From contig JAGBDR010000034.1 in assembly GCA_017937385.1 (NCBI GenBank), forward strand, positions 34,162 to 98,161: DNA of 64,000 nucleotides. Direction: 5' to 3'. The notes under the pieces were generated by a model that was not told the origin of the DNA, did not search any database, and saw nothing but the letters and a program-made list of their open reading frames with translations. Shown here piece by piece: positions 45,117 to 52,896 of this stretch. Source of the stretch: Parabacteroides sp. (GTDB taxonomy: Bacteria; Bacteroidota; Bacteroidia; Bacteroidales; Tannerellaceae). A program made the position numbers and the translations under genes. Positions within the stretch are counted from its first letter, which is position 1. Each line of letters starts with the position of its first letter.

Positions 45117-48100
45117 TTATTTATACTCTTGCCAGCTCTTGATCTGGATGTCTTTTTCATCCATATTGCAGAAAGCGCTGATAAAGGCGCTTGCCAAACG
45201 GGCGTTGGTGATCAATGGGATGTTATGATCGATCGCCGCGCGACGGATCTTGTAGCCGTTGGTCAGCTCGCGTTTGCTATGGTCTTTCGGGATGTTGACA
45301 ACCAGTTCAAACACATGCTGGCTGAACATCTCCATGATGTTCAGGTCGCCCTTTTCGTCCGGCCAGCAGACGGCGGTTGCCGGGATGCCGTTTTCGTTCA
45401 GGAATTTGGCTGTCCCTGCCGTACCGTAGATGTTGTACCCTTTAGCGGCCAACATGTGGCATGGTTCCAGTAGTTCTGCCTTGCTCTTGGCGGCACCGGA
45501 AGAAACCAGCACATTCTTCTTCGGGATGTTGTTGCCGACGGCGATCATGGCTGAAAGCAGTGCTTCGTCGAAATCATCGCCGATACAACCGACTTCCCCC
45601 GTCGAACTCATGTCCACGCCCAATACGGGGTCTGCCTTGTGCAGACGGGCGAAAGAGAACTGGGAGGCCTTTACGCCGATCCAGTCGATATCGAAGGCAC
45701 TCTTGTCCGGCTTGGTGTAAGGCGCGTCGAGCATGATGCGGGTCGCCGTCTCGATGAAGTTGCGTTTCAGCACTTTCGACACGAACGGGAAGCTGCGTGA
45801 TGCACGCAGGTTGCACTCGATCACTTTCACCTCGTTGTTCTTCGCCAAGAACTGGATGTTGAACGGACCACTGATGTTCAATTCTTTGGCAATCATCTTG
45901 CTGACCTTCTTGATGCGGCGGGCGGTCTCGAAGTATATCTTCTGGGCCGGGAATACCAGTGTCGCGTCACCGGAGTGGACACCGGCAAACTCGATATGCT
46001 CGGAGATGGCATATTCGACCACTTCGCCGTTCATGGCTACCGCGTCGAACTCGATCTCTTTGGCTCCCTGCAGGAATTCGGAAACAACCACCGGATATTC
46101 TTTGGACACCTTGGCGGCTAAGTTCAGGAACTCGATCATCTGCTCCTTGCTGTGGCATACGTTCATGGCGGCTCCTGAAAGCACGTAGGACGGACGGATC
46201 AGGATCGGGAAGCCTACCTTGGCGATGAAGTCGTCTATCTCCTCCATGCTGGTCAGCTCGCCCCATCGCGGCTGGTCGATACCTAACGTATCCAGCATCG
46301 CGGAGAACTTATGCCGGTTCTCGGCACGGTCAATGGAAAGCGGTGAAGTCCCCAGGATGGGCACGTTCTGGCGGTGCAGCTTCATGGCGAGGTTATTAGG
46401 GATCTGTCCGCCAACCGACACGACGACCCCTTTCGGCAATTCCAGGTCGATCACGTCAAGCACGCGCTCGAACGACAGCTCGTCGAAGTACAGGCGGTCG
46501 CACATATCATAGTCGGTCGAAACCGTCTCCGGATTGTAGTTAATCATGATGGACTTATAGCCCAACTTGCGGGCGGTCTGTGCCGCATTGACCGAACACC
46601 AGTCGAACTCTACCGACGAGCCGATGCGATAAGCGCCCGACCCCAAAATCACGACGCTCTTGTCGTTCGGATAGTACGAGATGTCATGCTGGCTACCGTC
46701 GTAGGTCATATACAGGTAGTTCGTCAGTTCGGGATGTTCCGAAGCGACTGTATTGATACGTTTGACGCTCGGCAGGATACCGAACTTCTTACGCAGATTG
46801 CGCACGCGGATGTTTTCCTTTTCCATGTTGCCTTCCGGATGTTCCACGTAGCGGGCGATCTGGAAGTCCGAGAATCCCAAGCGTTTCGCCTCTCTCAACA
46901 CCTCTTCCGGCAGCTCTTCGATCTTATGGTAGGCAGACAATACCTTCGTATAGTCTACGATGTTCTTCAGTTTCTCCAGGAACCACGGTGTGATCTTGGA
47001 CAGTTCATAGATGCGGTCGACCGTGTAGCCCTCTTCCAAAGCCTTGGCAATGGCGAAGATACGCAAGTCTGTCGGATTGGCCAGCGCGTCGTCTAAGTTG
47101 TCGAACTCCAGGTCGTTGTTGCCGACGAAACCGTGCATGCCTTGTCCGATCATACGCAAGCCTTTCTGCATGATTTCCTCGAAACTCTTGCCGATCGACA
47201 TGATCTCGCCGACCGACTTCATGCTCGAACCGATCTGACGGCTCACGCCGACAAACTTGGTTAAGTCCCAACGCGGAATCTTTACAATCATATAATCCAC
47301 ATCCGGTGCCTTATAGGCCGAGTTGGGCGTTCCCATCTCGCCGATCTGGTCGAGGCTGTAGCCTAAGGCCAACTTGGCGGCCACGAATGCCAACGGATAA
47401 CCGCTCGCTTTGGAGGCCAATGCGGAAGAGCGGCTCAGGCGGGCGTTTACTTCGATCACGCGGTAATCACACGTCTCGGAGTTGAAAGCGTATTGGATGT
47501 TACATTCACCGACAATACCCAAGTGGCGGATCGTCTTGATCGACAACTCTTGCAGCAGTGCCAGCTCCTGGTCCGTCAGCGAACAGGTAGGAGCGACTAC
47601 GATGCTCTCGCCCGTATGCACGCCTAACGGGTCCACATTCTCCATGCTTACGACCGTGAAGCAATGGTCGTTCTTGTCGCGGATGACCTCAAATTCGATT
47701 TCCTTCCAGCCCTTCAGCGATTCTTCCACCAGGATCTGGGGAGAATAGGCGAAAGCGCTTTCCGCCAGCGTGCGCAGTTCGGCTTCGTCCTTGCAGATAC
47801 CGCTACCCATACCGCCCAGTGCGTATGCCGAACGGATCATGATCGGGAACCCGATTTCGCGAGCGGCCTTCACGGCATCTTCCAGGTTTTCGACCGCATG
47901 GCTGACCGGCGTCTTTACTTCTATCTCGTCAAGTTTCTTCACAAACAGGTCGCGGTCTTCGGTGTACATGATCGCTTCGACCGAAGTCCCCAGTACCTTG
48001 ACACCATATTTGTCCAGTGTCCCGCTGGTGTACAGCTCGGTCCCGCAGTTCAAGGCCGTCTGTCCGCCGAAAGCCAGCAGGATGCCGTCCGGCTGTTCTT

Positions 48101-48335
48101 TTTTGATCACTTCTTCGACAAAATAAGGAGTGATCGGCAGGAAATACACCTTGTCGGCTACCCCTTCGGATGTTTGGATGGTTGCAATGTTCGGATTGAG
48201 CAATACGGTGCTGATCCCTTCTTCCCTCAGCGCCTTCAATGCTTGTGAACCGGAGTAGTCAAACTCTCCGGCCTGTCCGATCTTCAAGGCTCCGGAGCCC
48301 AGGACAATCACCTTTTTGATACCACTTTTCGACAT
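45117..48335 (-). CDS. carB: carbamoyl-phosphate synthase large subunit
   Basis: CarB makes carbamoyl phosphate for pyrimidine and arginine synthesis from bicarbonate, ATP and ammonia delivered by CarA. The 1072-residue length equals E. coli CarB. Both ATP-grasp halves are visible: GSGALKIGQAGEFDYSGSQALKAL at the N-terminus and VILGSGAYRIGSSVEFDWCSV at about 560. So are ALGGMGSG, VIEVNARLSRSSALASKA and VIECNLRASRSFPFVSK, followed by the C-terminal MGS-type allosteric domain (NVLVSSGAAKSKAELL on). carA is not adjacent. The 5' leader (48336-48576) carries a promoter, a leader-peptide ORF and an intrinsic terminator. Confidence 0.97.
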   Translation of the reverse strand: MSKSGIKKVIVLGSGALKIGQAGEFDYSGSQALKALREEGISTVLLNPNIATIQTSEGVADKVYFLPITPYFVEEVIKKEQPDGILLAFGGQTALNCGTELYTSGTLDKYGVKVLGTSVEAIMYTEDRDLFVKKLDEIEVKTPVSHAVENLEDAVKAAREIGFPIMIRSAYALGGMGSGICKDEAELRTLAESAFAYSPQILVEESLKGWKEIEFEVIRDKNDHCFTVVSMENVDPLGVHTGESIVVAPTCSLTDQELALLQELSIKTIRHLGIVGECNIQYAFNSETCDYRVIEVNARLSRSSALASKASGYPLAFVAAKLALGYSLDQIGEMGTPNSAYKAPDVDYMIVKIPRWDLTKFVGVSRQIGSSMKSVGEIMSIGKSFEEIMQKGLRMIGQGMHGFVGNNDLEFDNLDDALANPTDLRIFAIAKALEEGYTVDRIYELSKITPWFLEKLKNIVDYTKVLSAYHKIEELPEEVLREAKRLGFSDFQIARYVEHPEGNMEKENIRVRNLRKKFGILPSVKRINTVASEHPELTNYLYMTYDGSQHDISYYPNDKSVVILGSGAYRIGSSVEFDWCSVNAAQTARKLGYKSIMINYNPETVSTDYDMCDRLYFDELSFERVLDVIDLELPKGVVVSVGGQIPNNLAMKLHRQNVPILGTSPLSIDRAENRHKFSAMLDTLGIDQPRWGELTSMEEIDDFIAKVGFPILIRPSYVLSGAAMNVCHSKEQMIEFLNLAAKVSKEYPVVVSEFLQGAKEIEFDAVAMNGEVVEYAISEHIEFAGVHSGDATLVFPAQKIYFETARRIKKVSKMIAKELNISGPFNIQFLAKNNEVKVIECNLRASRSFPFVSKVLKRNFIETATRIMLDAPYTKPDKSAFDIDWIGVKASQFSFARLHKADPVLGVDMSSTGEVGCIGDDFDEALLSAMIAVGNNIPKKNVLVSSGAAKSKAELLEPCHMLAAKGYNIYGTAGTAKFLNENGIPATAVCWPDEKGDLNIMEMFSQHVFELVVNIPKDHSKRELTNGYKIRRAAIDHNIPLITNARLASAFISAFCNMDEKDIQIKSWQEYK

Positions 48336-48404
48336 AGTAAATTGGGTTGTTTAGTTTATTGATTTTATAGAATGTTATAATTGTCTTGCGGGATTATAGG
48401 GTAC

Positions 48405-48438
48405 AAAAAAAATGCGTTAGTAAAAATAACTAACGCAT
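48405..48438 (-). terminator. intrinsic terminator (attenuator) in the carB leader
   Basis: Arms 48412-48421 and 48429-48438 pair perfectly over 10 bp (ATGCGTTAGT in the minus strand) with a 7-nt loop. On the minus strand eight T follow (48412-48405). It lies 70 bp before the carB ATG and after the promoter, so it can only act as an attenuator for carB. Confidence 0.85.
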
Positions 48439-48439
48439 C

Positions 48440-48544
48440 CTATATAACCAAATGATAATCCTTGAAAATGAAAAAATGAGTTTCGTTGTCCGACATATAA
48501 CCGGAAAAGTACGCTGGATAATCCGTATGTGCTTTCTGTGTCAT
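48440..48544 (-). CDS. 34-residue leader peptide of carB
   Basis: ATG at 48544-48542 and TAG at 48442-48440; the peptide begins MTQKAHTDYPAYFSG and ends FKDYHLVI. It contains THFFIF, encoded by a U-rich stretch (CATTTTTTCATTTTC) about 40 nt before the terminator, and no Arg. The stop codon is one base from the 5' arm of the attenuator hairpin, so a ribosome at the stop would block the hairpin. This is the layout of E. coli pyrL-pyrBI, where low UTP makes RNA polymerase pause and the ribosome catch up. The start lies about 25 bp after the -7 box. The ORF is seen directly; its function is inferred. Confidence 0.65.
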   Translation of the reverse strand: MTQKAHTDYPAYFSGYMSDNETHFFIFKDYHLVI

Positions 48545-48568
48545 GAAACTCTACCTTCAAAATTTCGG

Positions 48569-48576
48569 CAAAGATA
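48569..48576 (-). promoter_or_regulatory. -7 box of the carB transcript
   Basis: On the minus strand this reads TATCTTTG, 25 bp before the leader-peptide ATG and 234 bp before carB. Confidence 0.6.
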
Positions 48577-48769
48577 AGCAGAAATATTCAAACGGGCAAT
48601 AGTTTGTCAGAAAATGAATTATTGAAAAAAGTTTGTTGTGAGAACGACATTCCGGGTTTGGATTTGCTGCCTTTAATAAGATGTATAGTATTTCTTTCGC
48701 TATTCATAAGAAAATCTGTTTTCCCCTTAAGGAAAAAGATACTTGGATAACCTATAATACTGTAATCGG

Positions 48770-48853
48770 CGACGCTGATTATAAAATCAGCGCCAGCGAT
48801 TATAAAATCACCGACGTTGATTATAAAATCACCGACGCTGATTACAAAATGGT
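48770..48853. repeat. 21-bp tandem repeat, four units
   Basis: Four units of exactly 21 bp share GATTATAAAATCA. One strand reads as heptapeptides DxDYKIT (ORF 48681-48941), the other as VGDFIIS (ORF 48588-48860). Both frames are open simply because of the repeat; neither is a convincing gene. Confidence 0.8.
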
Positions 48854-49299
48854 AGGGCATCTGGTGAAGAATTATTGGCTATGGGGTCCATTTTTTATTA
48901 GGGGTGCTTTTTTTACTTTACGATGGGGAGAATCTCCTTAGTTTCTGTAGGACTACGGTGTTTTTTCTTCCGATTTTACCATTGGTCTTCTCTGACAAGA
49001 AAAATTTTTTTAAACCACACAAACACATTCCTGTCTGAAAACGGGCGCAATTTACGAAAAAATTTACAATCACAAGATAATTTTACGATTTTAATGAAAT
49101 TATTTTTATGTTTTCGCACCCAAAGAGAAAACTTTTTGACATAAAACGCGATTTCAAGTATTCTAAAAGGTAAAAATAGCAACTCTTATCTTTCTATTTG
49201 GCATTTCAGACAAAACCCGGATTAGGAGTAAATGTATATTCTTTTTAACATTCCCCGCTTATGCATACCGACCGGCAGTACCTATTCCCGAAAGGAGGT
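48854..49299. other. AT-rich intergenic stretch upstream of susC
   Basis: No gene is supported. The only notable sequence is TCTGTAGGACTACGGT (48944-48959), an exact inverted copy of 49538-49553. No TAnnTTTG box was found. Confidence 0.5.
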
Positions 49300-49534
49300 G
49301 TGTCGAAAGGCGCTGTAGGCGCCTCGCATAATAGCCCCAGGTTTCAACCTGGGGGGGGGGGAAGTGTATCCCTCCCGTTGCGTTTGCACCCTGTAAGGGT
49401 GCCGCTATATATATGGATATAAATAGTTTACGTATAGCTGTGCCATTACAGGGCACCAACAAGATGAGAGAACATAACTCCCGGGGTTGAAACCCCGGGC
49501 TATTATGCGAAGCGCCTACAGCGCTTTTCGACAC
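49300..49534. repeat. 235-bp nested inverted-repeat element (REP/MITE-like)
   Basis: Arms 49300-49354 and 49480-49534 are 55-nt inverted copies. Each folds on itself into two hairpins: a 5-bp stem with TGTAG loop (GGCGC/GCGCC or AGCGC/GCGCT) and a 9-bp stem around a 2-nt loop (CCCCAGGTT/AACCTGGGG or CCCGGGGTT/AACCCCGGG). All six differences between arms are three compensated pairs. A third hairpin pair lies inside (49386-49402 and 49440-49456). An 11-G tract (49351-49361) is present. No transposase ORF fits inside. Confidence 0.75.
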
Positions 49535-49537
49535 AGT

Positions 49538-49562
49538 ACCGTAGTCCTACAGAGACTACGGT
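49538..49562. other. ACCGTAGTC hairpin just upstream of susC
   Basis: ACCGTAGTC (49538-49546) pairs perfectly with GACTACGGT (49554-49562) around a 7-nt loop, 47 bp before the susC ATG. Its left part recurs inverted at 48944-48959. Confidence 0.55.
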
Positions 49563-49608
49563 CGTGCAGGTGCAATTTGGTTTTAGTCTAACTAACAATA
49601 GATGTATT

Positions 49609-52600
49609 ATGGTGAAAAGGTTAATTTTTATTTGCATGTTCCTTTTAATAGGAATGAGTATGATTGTCGCCCAGACTACGCGAGTAAAGGGCACAGTTAC
49701 TTCGGCCGAAGACGGCCTTCCGGTTATCGGGGCGTCCGTATTGGTGGTTGGGACAACCGTCGGTATGGTGACTGATATGGATGGTAATTTTGAGATTGAC
49801 AATGTACCGGCTTCCAGCAAGACTTTGATGGTCTCTTTTATCGGTATGAAAACGCAAGAGGTGGCCATAAAGTCGGGCAATATGGCTATCGTCCTGCAGC
49901 CCGACACGGAAGTGCTGGAAGAGGTCGTGGTGACGGCGCAGGGATTGAGCCGTAAGGAAAAGTCGTTAGGCTATTCAACTCAGAAGGTGGCAGCCGAGAA
50001 GCTGACCGTCGCCCGTCAGACGGATTTGGGCAATGCCATGGCCGGTAAGATTGCCGGTGCCCGTTTCTTCGGCAAATCCGGTGCGACGTTTGATGCCGGT
50101 AAGATCGTGTTGCGCGGTTCTTCCGACTTTACCAGCCCGGCCGGTAGCGAACCGATCTATGTGATCGACGGTTCGATTGCCAACAAGAACGCGATCAACA
50201 TGGATGATGTGGAGAGCATCAATGTGCTGAAAGGTGCGGCCGCTACGGCTTTGTACGGCTCGCAGGGCGGAAATGGTGCCGTTATTATCACGACGAAGTC
50301 TGCCAAAGGTGACGGCAAGGGCTACATTGAAGTCAGCCATACGCTTTCTTTTGACACCTATTACAACCATTTCGATATGCAGAAGCAGTACGGTGGCGGT
50401 AGCTTCAGCGACTATGCCGAACGAAATGCCGCTTCGATTATTGAAAAGAATGGCAATGCCGATCCCATGAGCCCGCAGTTCCTCTACGGCGAGTACGGCG
50501 GGATGCAGAACGCTGACGGTTCCTATTATCTGGATTTCGGTTCGGATGAGAGCTGGGGTGCCCGTTACGACAAGAATGTCATGATGGCGAATGCCAATTA
50601 TTATGACCCGACAAGCGCACAGTATATGAAGGCCAAACCGTTTGTACACGGCCTGAACCTGAGAGACCTGTTCCAGACGGCTTTGTCCAATACGACCAAC
50701 GTGGCTTTCTCCAAGACGGGGAAGGACTACAGCACGCGCGTCTCTTTCACGAACAGCCAGCGCGACGGTATCCAGCAGAATTCAGATGCCGTACGCCGTT
50801 TCCTGGGTATCAAGAGCATGTTCAAGCCGGCTGAATGGCTGAACGTTTCGATGGACTATAAATATACCTACCGTCGTGACCACAACGGCGCGGCTGAAGG
50901 TTATGGTGCGACCGGAAACGCCCTGCATTCCTACCTGCAATGGGGGCATACGGAGGTTGACCTGAACGATTTCAAGGATTACAAACGGCCGGACGGTACC
51001 TGGAGAACTTGGAATATCATCGATCCGACCAACCTTAAAGCAAACTTCCATGACAATCCGTATGCTACGTTTGACAACATCAACAATTACAGCACGTACC
51101 GCTGGAATGTGTTTACGGGTGATGCCGAAGCCCTGCTTCCTTATAACTTGAAGCTCGGTATGCGGGTTATCGGTAACATGCGGAACTATAATGCCGAGAA
51201 CAAGCGTAACGAAGGGTCCATTAATTTCACCTCTTATTATTCCGAAGAGCAAAACCACGTCAGCGACCTGACGCTCCAGGGACGTCTGACTTGGGGAGAC
51301 CGTTTCATCGACGACCGGCTGACTGTGGATGCCGCCGCATTCATTGAACAGCGCAACTACAACTACGGCACGATGTCGTCCAACACGACCGACGGCCTGA
51401 TCATGGACGGCTATTTCAACTTGGCAGGTTCCAACGGGTATGTGAAGGCGATCAACTCGGAACAGCATTATAAGACCCGGAGTATCTTCGCTACGGCTAC
51501 GGTTGGTTTCGACGATACTTATTTCTTGGACGGTTCGATCCGTAACGACTGGGATTCCAAACTGCCGGTGGCGAACAACCATTTCCTTTATGGCGGCCTT
51601 TCGGCAAGCGTCATGTTGAACCAGTTCATCAAGGACCAGGCTCCGTGGTTGAACTACTGGAAGCTGCGTGCCTCTTTGGCTCAGGTTGGCTCTACGCTGA
51701 ATGTCTACAATACGGTTATGCAGTACAACTATACGGACTCCAACAATGCGAACTTCAAGTACAACTCCCTGACCTCTCTGTATCCGAGTGCCACACAACT
51801 GAACCCGAATATCAAGCCGACTATCTCTACGTCATACGAGGTCGGTACGGAAGTAAAGGCGCTGAACAACCGGGTATGGGCAGATGTGAACTTCTATAGT
51901 CGTGACACGAAAAATCAGATCCTGAACATGACGGTCGCTCCGCAGTCGGGCTTCTCTTCCCGCCAGCTGAACTCCGGTCTGGTCCGGAACCGCGGTGTTG
52001 AGTTGAGCTTCGGTGGTACGCCTGTCCTGACGAAGGACTTCCAGTGGGATATCGACGCCAACTTTGCGAAGAACAATAATAAGTTAGTGCGCCTGAACGA
52101 AAATATCAAGACGTATATGTTGGAAGGAAACAGCTTCTACTATTATTGGTATCTGAAGGCAATCGAGGGTAAGCCGCTGGGCGAACTCACGACGATGGCC
52201 CGCTGGGCACGCAACGAAGAGGGCAAGCTGATCCTCAACCCGTCTACTTCTGCTGCTTGGGGCGGCGGCTATTCGCCTACATACGAGTTCAATGAAGAGA
52301 AAGAGGTCGGTAATTTCCAGCCGGATTGGACCGGTGGCTTCTCGACTCGTTTCCGTTTCAAGAATGTGAGCCTTGCCGCCAACTTCGACTTCATGATCGG
52401 GGGCAAGATGGTTTCCTGGACCAATATGTGGTCTACGGGTTCCGGTACAAACGCAGCTTCTGCCCGGATAAACGACAAGGGTGTCAACGAACGTGAGCCG
52501 ATCGTGAACGGTGGTGGTGTGAAAGTCGAGGGCGTTGATAAGGAGGGCAATCCGGTCTCTTGCTACATGAATGCCTATACGTATTATCACTACAAGGCCT

Positions 52601-52866
52601 ATTATGACCTGGATTCTTGGGTGTTCAGCCGCTCTTATCTGAAGATGCGCGAACTGTCGGTCAACTATGAATTCCCGAAGGCGCTGCTGGCAAAGGCAAA
52701 GATCGGCCTGAGCAATGCGAGCGTTTCATTCGTGGCAAGTAATCCGTGGCTGATCTATTCGGCTTGTCCGAATGTCGATCCTTCGGAAACGGGTGACAAC
52801 TGGCTGGAAGGTGGCCAGGCGGCTTCTACACGTTCTTTCGGGTTTACAGTTAAATTGGGTTTCTAA
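49609..52866 (+). CDS. SusC/RagA-family TonB-dependent outer-membrane transporter
   Basis: From the ATG at 49609 the protein has 1085 residues: a signal peptide (VKRLIFICMFLLIGMSMIVAQ), a carboxypeptidase-regulatory-like domain (VKGTVTSAEDGLPVIGASVLVVGTTVGMVTDMDGNFEI), the TonB box region EEVVVTAQG, a plug (LGNAMAGKIAGARF...IYVIDGSIANKN...DVESINVLKGAAATALYGSQGGNGAVIITTKSAK) and a barrel ending FGFTVKLGF. It imports a ligand captured with the SusD partner encoded directly downstream. No glycosidase, protease or regulator gene sits next to the pair, so the substrate is unknown. A GTG extension to 49564 is rejected because it runs through a hairpin. Confidence 0.95.
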   Translation: MVKRLIFICMFLLIGMSMIVAQTTRVKGTVTSAEDGLPVIGASVLVVGTTVGMVTDMDGNFEIDNVPASSKTLMVSFIGMKTQEVAIKSGNMAIVLQPDTEVLEEVVVTAQGLSRKEKSLGYSTQKVAAEKLTVARQTDLGNAMAGKIAGARFFGKSGATFDAGKIVLRGSSDFTSPAGSEPIYVIDGSIANKNAINMDDVESINVLKGAAATALYGSQGGNGAVIITTKSAKGDGKGYIEVSHTLSFDTYYNHFDMQKQYGGGSFSDYAERNAASIIEKNGNADPMSPQFLYGEYGGMQNADGSYYLDFGSDESWGARYDKNVMMANANYYDPTSAQYMKAKPFVHGLNLRDLFQTALSNTTNVAFSKTGKDYSTRVSFTNSQRDGIQQNSDAVRRFLGIKSMFKPAEWLNVSMDYKYTYRRDHNGAAEGYGATGNALHSYLQWGHTEVDLNDFKDYKRPDGTWRTWNIIDPTNLKANFHDNPYATFDNINNYSTYRWNVFTGDAEALLPYNLKLGMRVIGNMRNYNAENKRNEGSINFTSYYSEEQNHVSDLTLQGRLTWGDRFIDDRLTVDAAAFIEQRNYNYGTMSSNTTDGLIMDGYFNLAGSNGYVKAINSEQHYKTRSIFATATVGFDDTYFLDGSIRNDWDSKLPVANNHFLYGGLSASVMLNQFIKDQAPWLNYWKLRASLAQVGSTLNVYNTVMQYNYTDSNNANFKYNSLTSLYPSATQLNPNIKPTISTSYEVGTEVKALNNRVWADVNFYSRDTKNQILNMTVAPQSGFSSRQLNSGLVRNRGVELSFGGTPVLTKDFQWDIDANFAKNNNKLVRLNENIKTYMLEGNSFYYYWYLKAIEGKPLGELTTMARWARNEEGKLILNPSTSAAWGGGYSPTYEFNEEKEVGNFQPDWTGGFSTRFRFKNVSLAANFDFMIGGKMVSWTNMWSTGSGTNAASARINDKGVNEREPIVNGGGVKVEGVDKEGNPVSCYMNAYTYYHYKAYYDLDSWVFSRSYLKMRELSVNYEFPKALLAKAKIGLSNASVSFVASNPWLIYSACPNVDPSETGDNWLEGGQAASTRSFGFTVKLGF

Positions 52867-52896
52867 CAAATTAATATAAAAAGGAGACATTTGAAT

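Noticed and set aside
48588-48941. Two small ORFs over the 21-bp repeat as real genes
   Set aside because: Frames on both strands are open because of the repeat period; the repeat-free ends do not look like protein and no start signal is convincing.
49259-49534. 91-codon minus-strand ORF within the nested inverted element
   Set aside because: Its residues are translations of hairpin arms (such as HNSPGFQPRE); a repeat artefact.
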